From an uncultured Collinsella sp. (lineage in GTDB: Bacteria; Actinomycetota; Coriobacteriia; Coriobacteriales; Coriobacteriaceae): 64,000 bases of DNA. The notes beneath the pieces were generated by a model. The model made no database searches. It was not told the origin of the DNA and worked only from the letters and a program-made list of their open reading frames with translations. The translations under genes and the position numbers were made by a program. Numbering within the stretch: the first letter of the stretch is position 1; each line of letters begins with the position of its first letter. Below, in pieces: positions 32,191 through 40,440 of the stretch. The stretch lies in contig CATZEP010000002.1 of the NCBI GenBank assembly GCA_958418185.1, forward strand, positions 1 through 64,000, in the 5' to 3' direction.

Positions 32191-32234
32191 AACGTCGCCC
32201 TTCCCTACTCACATCGACGGTTCGACCGTCCGCG

Positions 32235-33071
32235 CTACAACACCGCGCACAACACGGCGAGCAACGTCACAACGGCCGCGTAAACGGTATCGCGCCAGCC
32301 AAAGCCGCTCCGTGCAGGCGCCGGATACACGCCGGCGAAGCCGCGGCACAGCATGGCCTCGTCCATCGCGCGGCTGCATTCCATCGCCTTGATAAACGTC
32401 ATGCCCATGATACCCGCCAGCGAGTCGGTGCGCGAAAAACCCGCAGGCGCGGAACCGACGCTGCGCAGCATGACCGATTCGCACAGATCGTGCGCCGTGC
32501 GTCCCAGCACCTCGATATGCTTGAGCGCCATATCGAAGGTAAAGATGACCTCGTCGGGCAGGCGCAGCATCTTAAGCGCCGCAGACATGCGACTCCAGGT
32601 AAGCGTCCACGAAACGCCCAGCACCAGCGACACATTAATGAAGGTCTTGAGCGCGATCTTGAGCATGGCGCCCGTGGCAGACGCGCCCAGCAGCAGGGCA
32701 GGCAGTGCCAGAACCACCGCAAGCCCCGTGGCGCCGAGCGCCGGTACAAAGGTCGCACGCAGCCCGCGTGCGGGGCGCACCGCGACCAGCACCAACGCGA
32801 TCGCCGCCATCAACATCAGGTACAGCGGGCTTTGCGTCAGACACACGCACAGGACGCAAACGAACATCCCCACCAGGCGCACCGGAGCCGAAACGCAAGA
32901 AAGGGCGCGGTCGACCATCGACCCGCCCTCGTGCGCGCCTCCACCCAGGCGAACCCGCTCAAGCAGGCTCGCCAGGTGCAGGACATTCTTTTGCATCACA
33001 CGATGCCGAGCCCCCACGGGCTCGTAACGCTGCTCGACCGCAAGCCAGCTAGGCAGCTCGGCTATTGCCAT
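32235..33071 (-). CDS. cbiQ: ECF transporter transmembrane component (CbiQ-type)
   Basis: 278-residue membrane protein that couples the ATPase to the substrate-binding unit. Several hydrophobic helices (LVGMFVCVLCVCLTQSPLYL; GLAVVLALPALLLG) and the CbiQ coupling motifs near the C-terminus (ESVMLRSVGSAPAGF; ECSRAMDEAMLCRGF) are seen. ATG 33069-33071 lies inside the end of cbiM (23 bp overlap). Confidence 0.9.
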   Translation of the reverse strand: MAIAELPSWLAVEQRYEPVGARHRVMQKNVLHLASLLERVRLGGGAHEGGSMVDRALSCVSAPVRLVGMFVCVLCVCLTQSPLYLMLMAAIALVLVAVRPARGLRATFVPALGATGLAVVLALPALLLGASATGAMLKIALKTFINVSLVLGVSWTLTWSRMSAALKMLRLPDEVIFTFDMALKHIEVLGRTAHDLCESVMLRSVGSAPAGFSRTDSLAGIMGMTFIKAMECSRAMDEAMLCRGFAGVYPAPARSGFGWRDTVYAAVVTLLAVLCAVL

Positions 33072-34131
33072 GAGCACCGCTTTCCTTGACCGTAAGCGAG
33101 ATCAGACGGAATGCGATGGTGAGCACCGCCACGCCAATTACGCCCGAGAGGATATACATGGCAGCCTGACCGGCAAAGCCAAGACCCTGCTCCTCGGAAT
33201 AGGCCTGCAGGTAATCGCCCGTGGGCAGGGCATCGGCAAAGGTCGGGGTATCGAGGCCGACTGAAGCCTGCAGGCTGTCGTCGCCAGCCTCCTGAACGGC
33301 GGTCGCGGCGCCCTCGGCGTCCCACTCACCCCAGGCGTCACCCGTGGCCAGTAGGCCCAGCGGCGTGGCCACCACGAGCACGGCGACCAGAATGAGCGTG
33401 GGAATCAGGGAAGTCTTTTTGGCGGTACCATCGGCGGCAAGCTGGCCATCGACGGCCTCGGGCCCGACGATAATGCTCGGCGCCGTCTTCTTAATGAAAC
33501 CGTAGATGGCGGCAGTTGCCACGCCCTCGACGACACCGGCGACCAGCATATGCGGGATCAACATGGCCGGAATAGCCACAGACAGCGGGAAGGGGCAGTA
33601 CAGCGGGGCACCCGAGGCGTTAGTAAAGAGCATCGGCTGAATACCAAACTCGATTGCCGCGCACAGGGCCGCCAGGCACAGGCCGACCCAGCCGCTTACA
33701 ATGGCCGAAACCGAGGTGCCCCAGCTCTTGTTGTGCAAACGACTGTTGAGCGCACGGAACACGATAGCAGCGGCAAACGGCAGCACAAAAGCCATATTAA
33801 AGCAGTTGGCGCCAAAGGACAGAACGCCGCCGTCGCCAAACAGCAGCGCCTGCAGCGCCAGCGCAACCGAAACCGCGATGGCCGCGGCCTCGGGACCCAG
33901 CAGCAGTGCGATGAGCGCGCCACCAACGGCATGACCAGTGGTACCGCCGGGCAGCGGCACGTTGAGCATCATGAGCAAAAAGGAGAATGCGGCGCAGATG
34001 CCCAGGAACGCCATATGCTCGCGATCGAGCGTGGCGCGCACCTTTTTGATGCAGTGGACCCAAACGGGCACCATCGCCACCGCCATGACGGCATCGGTCT
34101 GCGGGGACAGGTAGTTGTCTGGAATGTGCAT
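33049..34131 (-). CDS. cbiM: Cobalt/nickel substrate-binding component with fused CbiN/PDGLE-like C-terminus
   Basis: 360 residues. The family N-terminus MHIPDNYLSP begins directly at the ATG; the metal-binding N-terminal His must be exposed for Ni/Co uptake. Helices and the segment PLPGGTTGHAVGGAL (about 62-76) are typical of CbiM/NikM. After about residue 240 comes an extra part with two helices (LIPTLILVAVLVVATPLGLLA; AAMYILSGVIGVAVLTIAF) around a soluble loop, resembling CbiN/NikN, so M and N appear fused. A NikR-like operator lies upstream at 34189-34216, so nickel is favoured over cobalt. Confidence 0.9.
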   Translation of the reverse strand: MHIPDNYLSPQTDAVMAVAMVPVWVHCIKKVRATLDREHMAFLGICAAFSFLLMMLNVPLPGGTTGHAVGGALIALLLGPEAAAIAVSVALALQALLFGDGGVLSFGANCFNMAFVLPFAAAIVFRALNSRLHNKSWGTSVSAIVSGWVGLCLAALCAAIEFGIQPMLFTNASGAPLYCPFPLSVAIPAMLIPHMLVAGVVEGVATAAIYGFIKKTAPSIIVGPEAVDGQLAADGTAKKTSLIPTLILVAVLVVATPLGLLATGDAWGEWDAEGAATAVQEAGDDSLQASVGLDTPTFADALPTGDYLQAYSEEQGLGFAGQAAMYILSGVIGVAVLTIAFRLISLTVKESGAHGNSRAA

Positions 34132-34188
34132 GTACGCCTCCCGGTTATCGGCGCACGGAATTGCAACGCCGCTTAAATCACCTTGTCA

Positions 34189-34216
34189 GTGTTACGTATT
34201 GTTAGATTCGTAACAC
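34189..34216 (-). promoter_or_regulatory. NikR-like operator upstream of cbiMQO
   Basis: GTGTTAC (34189-34195) and GTAACAC (34210-34216) form a perfect inverted repeat with 14 bp between. From memory this matches a NikR recognition pattern (GTGTTAC, 13-14 bp, GTAACAC) reported for some lineages. It lies about 58 bp before the cbiM start. Confidence 0.65.
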
Positions 34217-34300
34217 GCCGCGGGCTATCATAGCAAAACGGCGCCCTGCCGACAAAGCAGCACGCCGTTATGTAATGCGCGTGTCATATATGCAGGCTCA

Positions 34301-34364
34301 GCGGTGTCTCTTACCGAGCATAGCGGTCACGTAGGACTCGGCAGCAGCCACCGCTGACCTATAC
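34301..34364. repeat. Imperfect palindrome after pheT
   Basis: CTCAGCGGTG (about 34298) and CACCGCTGAC (about 34352), with inner CCGAG/CTCGG, form a stem-loop just downstream of the pheT stop on the minus strand. There is no T-run, so it may be a weak terminator or 3' end stabiliser. Confidence 0.4.
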
Positions 34365-34376
34365 CCAGCGCAAATC

Positions 34377-36830
34377 CTAGCCGCGGACCTCGCCGTTTAC
34401 GCCCTTGCACACCTTGGTGACGATCTTCTGGTGCGCCTTCTCGACCTCTTCGCTGGTGAGCGTGTGGTCGTCGGAGCGATACGTAAGCGCGAAGGCCATG
34501 GACTTTTTGCCCACGCCCACGCGGACCGGATCGCGGTAGACGTCGAACAGGCGCACGCCCTCGAGCAGCTTACCGCCGGCACTGGTAATGCGGCGCTCAA
34601 GGTCCTCGCAGGTCACAGCGTTGTCGACCACAATTGCCAGGTCGTGCTCAACGGCAGGGTACTGCGAGAACTCGCGGTAGTTCTCCTGATTGCGGGCGCC
34701 CTTGATCAGCTTGTCCAGGTCGAGCTCAAAGGCAACGACGACCTCATCGATGCCCATCGCCTCGCGCGCCTCGGGGTGAATCTCGCCGACCCAGCCCAGC
34801 ACGGTGCCGCCGGACAGAACCTCGGCCGCACGACCCGGCTGCAAGAAGGCATAGCCCTCGCCCACGACGGGACGGAAGCGAACCTTCTCGATGCGCAGCT
34901 GGGCGAGCAGCTCTTCGACAATGCCCTTGCCAAAGAAGAAACGCAGCTTGCGGTACTTCATGTTCCAAGACTGCTCGCTCCACTGGCCCGAGAGCACGCC
35001 CGCCACGGACTTGGTCTCCTTGGGCAGGCTGGCGTTCTCGCGGCCATGGAACAGGCTGCCGACCTCGTACAGGTGCACGTTGGGCGTGCCGTGTGCCTCG
35101 TTGTAGGCCACAGACTGCAGCAGGCCCGGCAGCAGCGAGCGGCGCATCTCGGTCTGCTCGGCCACCAGCGGGTTCATGAGCACCACGGGGCAACCGCGGC
35201 CCTCGGTGGACATACCGATCTTCTCCAGGTCGCCCGGGGCGGCAAAGCCAAAGGTCGTGGTCTCATTGAGGCCGCAGGCGCGCAGGATCTCGCCGACCTT
35301 GCGGGTGAGCTTCTGCTCGCGAGTCAGGCCGCCGATGTGGTTCTTGGCAGCCGGGATGGTCGCCGTCACACGGCCCATGCCCCACAGGCGCAGGACCTCC
35401 TCGATCAGGTCAATCTCGCGCGGCAGGTCGGGACGGAAGCTCGGCGGGGTGACCATGAAGTCCTCGCCCTCGCGCTCGACGGTGCAGCCCAGACGGGTGA
35501 GCGAACGCTCGATAAAGTCGGGCTCGATGTCGGCGCCGCAGATGGCGTGCACGCGGGCCAGGCGCAGCTTGATGCTGTCGATGGTCTTGGGCGCGGGGAA
35601 AACGTCGACATAGCCGGGAGCGACCTCGCCGCCGGCGACCTCCTCGATGAGCGCGCACGTGACGTTGGCGACATCCACGCAGCCGGTCTCGTCGACCTGG
35701 CGCTCAAAGCGGATGGAAGCATCCGAGATCAGCGACAGGTCGCGGCTGGTGTGCGAGGTGCGACCGGCGTTGAAGCAGGCGCTCTCGACCATCACGTCGA
35801 CGGTGTCGTCCTCGATCTCGGAATCCATGCCGCCCATAACGCCGGCCAGCGCCACGGGACGCTCGCCGTCGGTGATGAGACCCATGCCGGCGTCGAGCGT
35901 ACGCTCCTCGCCGTCGAGCGTCGTGAACTTCTCGTCCTGCTGGGCGGCGCGAACCACCACGCGACGGCGGCCATCGCGCTCGGCAAAGGTGTCCAGGTCA
36001 AAGGCGTGCAGCGGCTGACCGGTGAGCATCATCACATAGTTGGTGATGTCGACAATGTTGTTGTGCGGACGCACGCCCAAGGCGTTGAGGCGCTTGACCA
36101 TCCAGTCGGGCGAGGGGCCGACCTTCACGTTGCGCACGATGCGGGCGACATAGCGGTCGCACAGGCCCTCGTCGGCAATCTCGACCGAAAGCTCGTCGTC
36201 GGTCGCGCGGCCGGTCTCGGCCTTGATGGTGGGCAGCTCAACGTGGAAATCGCGATCGAAGATGGCGCCGGTCTCGCGGGCCATGCCGATCATGGACAGG
36301 CAGTCGGGGCGGTTGGGCGTGATCTCGCAGTCGAGCACGGTGTCGCTCGAGCCCACGTACTCGGCAAACGGCATGCCGCAGGGCGTATCCTCGGGCAGAA
36401 TCATGATGCCGGAGTGGTCGCCGCCCAGGCCGAGCTCGCGCGCAGAGCAGTTCATGCCCATGGACACGACGCCGCGAAGCTTGCTCTTCTTGATCTTGAC
36501 GTCGCCGGGCAGGACAGCGCCGATCATGGCCGTGACGATGTGGTCGCCGGCCTCGAAGTTCTGCGCGCCGCAGACGATCTGCAGCGGGGCGGGGTTGCCA
36601 TCAGCGTCGAGGTTCTTGTCACCCACGTCGACCGAGCACACATACATGTGGTCGCTATCGGGGTGCGGGGTCTTGGTGAGCACCTTGGCAGTCACCACGT
36701 GGTCGAAGGACTCGCCCACGGTGTCGATCGCCTCGACCTCGGTGCCGGTACGGATATATTCGTCCGAAAGGGTCTTGGGATCCTCCGGAATATCGATCAT
36801 GGTCTTGAGCCAGTCGTAAGAAACACGCAT
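34377..36830 (-). CDS. pheT: Phenylalanine--tRNA ligase beta subunit
   Basis: 817-residue beta subunit of the alpha2-beta2 PheRS. In order: N-terminal domain (MRVSYDWLKTMIDIP), tRNA-binding OB-fold domain (about 40-150), B3/B4 editing domain containing EITPNRPDCLSMIGMARE (about 160-177), B5 domain (about 400-480) with VTPPSFRPDLPREIDLIEEVLR, a catalytic-like domain, and the C-terminal anticodon-binding FDX-ACB domain starting near YREFSQYPAVEHDLAIVV (about 715). Length and order are standard. AGGAG precedes the ATG. Part of the T-box-controlled pheST unit. Confidence 0.97.
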   Translation of the reverse strand: MRVSYDWLKTMIDIPEDPKTLSDEYIRTGTEVEAIDTVGESFDHVVTAKVLTKTPHPDSDHMYVCSVDVGDKNLDADGNPAPLQIVCGAQNFEAGDHIVTAMIGAVLPGDVKIKKSKLRGVVSMGMNCSARELGLGGDHSGIMILPEDTPCGMPFAEYVGSSDTVLDCEITPNRPDCLSMIGMARETGAIFDRDFHVELPTIKAETGRATDDELSVEIADEGLCDRYVARIVRNVKVGPSPDWMVKRLNALGVRPHNNIVDITNYVMMLTGQPLHAFDLDTFAERDGRRRVVVRAAQQDEKFTTLDGEERTLDAGMGLITDGERPVALAGVMGGMDSEIEDDTVDVMVESACFNAGRTSHTSRDLSLISDASIRFERQVDETGCVDVANVTCALIEEVAGGEVAPGYVDVFPAPKTIDSIKLRLARVHAICGADIEPDFIERSLTRLGCTVEREGEDFMVTPPSFRPDLPREIDLIEEVLRLWGMGRVTATIPAAKNHIGGLTREQKLTRKVGEILRACGLNETTTFGFAAPGDLEKIGMSTEGRGCPVVLMNPLVAEQTEMRRSLLPGLLQSVAYNEAHGTPNVHLYEVGSLFHGRENASLPKETKSVAGVLSGQWSEQSWNMKYRKLRFFFGKGIVEELLAQLRIEKVRFRPVVGEGYAFLQPGRAAEVLSGGTVLGWVGEIHPEAREAMGIDEVVVAFELDLDKLIKGARNQENYREFSQYPAVEHDLAIVVDNAVTCEDLERRITSAGGKLLEGVRLFDVYRDPVRVGVGKKSMAFALTYRSDDHTLTSEEVEKAHQKIVTKVCKGVNGEVRG

Positions 36831-36911
36831 CTAGCTCTCCTTTCATACTGAAATCCTGCGAAGAGATGCAGGTGGAAACTTCAACTTTGTGAACATTCCT
36901 TACAAAGCGAG

Positions 36912-37009
36912 GGTTGTCCAAGTGCAGCAGATCGGCCCGAAAGAGGAGCGCCGCGTACTTTGGTACGCAAGCGACGAATGAGCGCCGAGGTGCCGTGCTT
37001 GGGCAAGCC
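36912..37009. repeat. Nested inverted-repeat element between pheS and pheT
   Basis: The 184 bp between the genes holds outer arms GGTTGTCCAAGTGCAGCA (36912-36929) and TGCCGTGCTTGGGCAAGCC (36991-37009), pairing at most positions, and an inner hairpin GCGTAC-TTTG-GTACGC (36953-36968). pheS and pheT are usually much closer, so this looks inserted. Confidence 0.6.
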
Positions 37010-37014
37010 GCAGC

Positions 37015-38091
37015 CTAGAACTGATTCAAAAAGCGCATATCGCCTGTCATGAGAGTTCTAAGGTCGGGCAGGTCGTAGCGCAGGGCCGCGACGCGCTCGG
37101 CACCAATGCCAAAGGCGAAGCCGGTGTACTTCTCGGGGTCGATGCCGCAGTTGATAAGGACGTTGGGGTCGACCATGCCGCAGCCCAGGATCTCGATCCA
37201 GCCGCTGTGCTTGCAGAAGTTACAGCCCTTGCCGCCGCACACGTGGCAGCTCACGTCCACCTCGCAGCTCGGCTCGGTGAAGGGGAAGAAGTGCGGGCGG
37301 TAACGCGTCTTGCGGTCCTCGCCAAACATGCACTTAACAAAGTAGTCGAGCGTGCCCTTAAGATCGCCAAAGGTGATACCCTCGTCGACGACCAGGCCCT
37401 CGATCTGGTTGAACTGCGGCAGGTGGCAGGCGTCGGCCGTGTCGGGACGGTAGACGGTGCCCGGGCAGATCATGTAAATGGGCGGCTTCTGCGACTCCAT
37501 GGTGTGGATCTGCACGCCCGAGGTCTGGGTGCGCAGCAGCACATCGGACTCGCCGTGGGCGTGAGCCTCGGGGTGCTCGACGCTGCCGGGGTTGTTGTCG
37601 ACCACGTAGAAGGTATCGCGGGCCGAGCGGCTCGGGTGATCCATGGGCGCGTTGAGCGCGGTGAAGTTGTAGTAGGAGGTGTCGACCATGGGGCCGGACT
37701 CGACGGTGTAGCCGATGCCGCAGAAGATGTCCTCGGCCTCCTCGATGATCTGCTTGATCAGGTGCTGGTGGCCGATCTGCGGACGGATGCCCGGCAGCGT
37801 GATGTCGACGGCCTCGTGCTCGAGTGCGTGCTTGAGGGCGGCGGCCTTCATCTCGGTGGTGCGCTCGTCGAGCATGCCCTCAATCAGCTGGCGCATCTCG
37901 TTGGCGCGCTTGCCCATCACGGGACGATCCTCGGGGGCGAGCTTGCCCATCATGCGCATCAGGCCGGTGATGCGGCCCTTGCGGCCGAGCAGCTCAACGC
38001 GCGCGGCCTCGAGCTTTGCGGCGTCGTCGGCGCCTGCGACGAGCTCCTTAGCCTCTTCCTCGAGTTTGACCAGATCATCAATCAGACTCAT
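37015..38091 (-). CDS. pheS: Phenylalanine--tRNA ligase alpha subunit
   Basis: 358-residue catalytic subunit. An N-terminal coiled coil (LVKLEEEAKELVAGADDAAKLE), then class II motifs: HPSRSARDTFYV with motif 2 region (about 195), and the Phe-binding segment HFFPFTEPSCEVDV (about 270) to motif 3 FAFGIGAERVAALRYDLPDLR near the end. A CHVCGGKGCNFCKHSGW zinc-like cluster sits before the motif 3 region. I start at MSLIDDLVKLEE (ATG 38089-38091) with GGGAAG upstream. A frame opening 122 codons earlier runs through the T-box leader and is not credible. Confidence 0.97.
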   Translation of the reverse strand: MSLIDDLVKLEEEAKELVAGADDAAKLEAARVELLGRKGRITGLMRMMGKLAPEDRPVMGKRANEMRQLIEGMLDERTTEMKAAALKHALEHEAVDITLPGIRPQIGHQHLIKQIIEEAEDIFCGIGYTVESGPMVDTSYYNFTALNAPMDHPSRSARDTFYVVDNNPGSVEHPEAHAHGESDVLLRTQTSGVQIHTMESQKPPIYMICPGTVYRPDTADACHLPQFNQIEGLVVDEGITFGDLKGTLDYFVKCMFGEDRKTRYRPHFFPFTEPSCEVDVSCHVCGGKGCNFCKHSGWIEILGCGMVDPNVLINCGIDPEKYTGFAFGIGAERVAALRYDLPDLRTLMTGDMRFLNQF

Positions 38092-38177
38092 GTCTTCCCT
38101 TTCGTCTCTCGCGCTCCCCGCTTGCCGAGGCGGCTGCCGCCGTCTGACGTTGCGAAAACGCGGCCCGGTTCGGTAAC

Positions 38178-38460
38178 AAAAAAACCGCCCTCGGGCATGT
38201 GCATTGCCCAAGGACGGTTGAATTCCGCGGTACCACCTTGTTTGACCCGACGGATGTCTGGCCCGTCGCGCCCACTCTTTGCCCCTTGTCGCGAGGCTCA
38301 CGGCTTCCCTACTGGGGACATCGCCGCCGCTGGCCGCGCGCCCGTTGAGGTCGCTGCTCGGGAGTGAACGCTTGGCCCTTGTCACCGCAGGAAGGCTTGC
38401 AGCCCATGACCTTCCCTCTCTTGCCGGCGACGCGGCGGGCAAAACCCTCTCCGTCAACGC
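38178..38460 (-). promoter_or_regulatory. T-box riboswitch leader of pheST
   Basis: On the minus strand the T-box sequence AGGTGGTACCGCGG is at 38225-38238. It is followed by the terminator stem AACCGTCCTTGGGCA/TGCCCGAGGGCGGTT (about 38182-38219) and a T-run. Upstream to about 38455 the leader has Stem I-like features (AGAGAGGGAAGG). Uncharged tRNA-Phe should stabilise the antiterminator and switch on pheS and pheT. I could not place the Phe specifier codon with confidence. Confidence 0.92.
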
Positions 38461-38597
38461 ATTGGGCTACAGGATACCACATTGTTTGGGTGTATCGCCG
38501 CGTTCCGTTTTGTTCGTGCTGGGTACAAGGCAGGTAGCTGTGCAAACTGGCCGTGCGTCCATCCGTGGCGCTCGGCTCGCGAGATCAAGGATATGGT

Positions 38598-40172
38598 ATG
38601 GGAAAGAAGCACGATAAGAAGGCCCAGCCCGCAGCGGGCAAGACGCCCAAAGGCATGAAGGTCGATAAGGCCGTCAAAAAATTCCGCAAGCTCGAGGGCA
38701 AGCTGTGGACCCGCGAGTACCTGCTCAAGATTGCCGAGTTTGACGGCGCGACCATTGCTCCCGCCAACGGCGCCGCAGCACGCGCCGACGCCATGGGCAC
38801 CCTTGCCGGCGAGCACCATAAGCTCCTGACCAGCGAAAAGTCCGTTGAGCTCGTGCACTCGCTGGCACGCGAGACCGTCGCCGGCGGCAAGATCGACGAC
38901 CCGCAGCTGCTCGACGAGATCCGCGTGCTCGGCCGCGACCAGCGCGAAGCGAGCGTCATTCCCACCGAGGAGGCCGAGGCCTGGACCAGGCTCACCTGCG
39001 AGGCCGACGCCGTGTGGCACAAGGCCAAGACGGCCAATGACTGGGCGAGCTTTGAGCCCTATGTGGATAGAATCGTCGCCCAACTTAAGCATCAGGCCGA
39101 GCTCATGGACCCCAAGCGCGACCCATACGATGTTTGGCTCGACCAGTACGAGCGCGGCCTTTCCGCCAAGAGCTTCGATGCGTTTTGCGATGAGGTCAAG
39201 GCGACGGTCGTGCCGCTCGTGCACGCCATCGGCGAGCGCGGCCAGCAGCCCGATGCCGACTTTTTGCACGCCCGCGTGCCCGAAGCCGCCCAGCGCGCCA
39301 TGAGCTTCGACCTTATGAAGCTCGTCGGCCTTAACCTGGACGACACCACGCTTGCCTTTACCGAGCACCCGTTTAGCGAGGGCTTCTCGGTGGGCGACGC
39401 GCGCATCGCGACGCACATCTACGAGAACGACTGCATCTCCAACGTCTACAGCATCATCCACGAGGCGGGGCACGCCATGTACGAGCTGGGCGTCAATCCC
39501 GCCTATGCGCGCACCTGTCTGGAGGGCGGCACCTCCATGGGCATCCACGAGAGCCAGAGCCGCTTCTTTGAGAACACCGTTGGCCGCAGCCGCGCCTTTA
39601 TGGGCCCGCTGCTCGAGGTACTGCGCCGCCACGCGCCCGAGGTCTACGGCGACGTCGACGAAGACACGCTCTACCGCGCCGTGAACATCGCGCAGCCGTC
39701 GTTGATCCGCACCGAGGCGGACGAGCTCACCTATCCGCTGCACGTTATGGTGCGCTACGAGATCGAGCGCATGCTGTTTGCCGGTGAGGCCACGGCCAAG
39801 GACATCCCCGCGCTTTGGAATCGCTTTATGGACGAGTACCTGGGCATTCCCGTTCCCGACGACACGCGCGGCTGCCTGCAGGATACGCACTGGAGCGGTG
39901 GCTCGTTTGGCTACTTCCCCACCTATGCGCTGGGCAGCGCCTACGATGCCATGTTCGTGCCGGCCATGTGCCGCGACGGCGTCGACCTTACCGGTGCCTG
40001 CGCGAGCGGCAATTTGGCGCCCGTCCGCGCCTGGCTGGGCGAGCACATTTGGCAATGGGGCCGCGCCAAGGACGCGCCGGAGCTCATCAAGGGCGCCTGC
40101 GGCATGGACTTTGACGCCCGCTACTACTGCAGCTACCTGCAGGACAAGTTCACCACGCTGTACGAGCTGTAA
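38598..40172 (+). CDS. M32 family metallocarboxypeptidase
   Basis: 524-residue zinc carboxypeptidase (thermostable carboxypeptidase Taq type), releasing C-terminal residues from peptides in the cytoplasm. The active-site motif IIHEAGHAMYELG (about 290) gives the two His ligands and catalytic Glu. Also seen are the M32 signatures HPFSEGFSVGDARIATHIYEND, GIHESQSRFFENTVGRSRAF and IRTEADELTYPLHVMVRYEIER. N-terminal basic tail (MGKKHDKKAQ) is unusual. ATG 38598 follows AAGGA; an earlier in-frame start 15 codons upstream has no site. Confidence 0.94.
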   Translation: MGKKHDKKAQPAAGKTPKGMKVDKAVKKFRKLEGKLWTREYLLKIAEFDGATIAPANGAAARADAMGTLAGEHHKLLTSEKSVELVHSLARETVAGGKIDDPQLLDEIRVLGRDQREASVIPTEEAEAWTRLTCEADAVWHKAKTANDWASFEPYVDRIVAQLKHQAELMDPKRDPYDVWLDQYERGLSAKSFDAFCDEVKATVVPLVHAIGERGQQPDADFLHARVPEAAQRAMSFDLMKLVGLNLDDTTLAFTEHPFSEGFSVGDARIATHIYENDCISNVYSIIHEAGHAMYELGVNPAYARTCLEGGTSMGIHESQSRFFENTVGRSRAFMGPLLEVLRRHAPEVYGDVDEDTLYRAVNIAQPSLIRTEADELTYPLHVMVRYEIERMLFAGEATAKDIPALWNRFMDEYLGIPVPDDTRGCLQDTHWSGGSFGYFPTYALGSAYDAMFVPAMCRDGVDLTGACASGNLAPVRAWLGEHIWQWGRAKDAPELIKGACGMDFDARYYCSYLQDKFTTLYEL

Positions 40173-40195
40173 AGCTTAGGCGATACGCCAACGCA

Positions 40196-40235
40196 AAGGG
40201 GCGCCGCAGGATCTATCCCGCGGCGCCCCTTTTTC
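40196..40235 (+). terminator. Terminator of the M32 carboxypeptidase gene
   Basis: Stem AAGGGGCGCCGC/GCGGCGCCCCTT around AGGATCTATCCC, followed by TTT. Confidence 0.85.
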
Positions 40236-40236
40236 A

Positions 40237-40440
40237 CCTAGTCATTGGGGACGTTCTTAAACGACTAGGTTGACGCCGATGTTCTGGTAACGTCAGCGAA
40301 AACGACCCTAAGCGAGCAAGGTGACGTGAAATGAAAGGGTGCTGACCTTCTGGTCGCGCCCTTGAAATTGAACGTCAGATTGCCGCTTGGGGCCGTTTGC
40401 AGCGTCGAGCAGTTACGCGGTTTGGTAAAACCGCGTAACT
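40237..40440. repeat. Cluster of palindromes, including a long imperfect hairpin
   Basis: Three stem-loops follow each other: CCTAGTC/GACTAGG (40237-40269), a long imperfect hairpin centred at 40350 (about 40296-40402; inner arms GCTGACC-TTCT-GGTC and AAAGGG/CCCTT, outer arms around CGACCCTAAGCGAGCAA), and a near-perfect AGTTACGCGGTTT/AAACCGCGTAACT (40411-40440) at the glmM stop. The last may terminate glmM although its T-run is poor. Confidence 0.65.

Noticed and set aside
34431..36851. Open frame of 806 codons opposite pheT
   Set aside because: Antisense to an unmistakable pheT, with no start signal or family similarity.
38092..38457. N-terminal extension of pheS by 122 codons
   Set aside because: It would translate the T-box leader and its terminator. 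The normal start with a ribosome site is at 38091.
40237..40440. CRISPR-like repeat cluster
   Set aside because: The palindromes differ from each other and have no regular spacers; no cas genes are present in the window.
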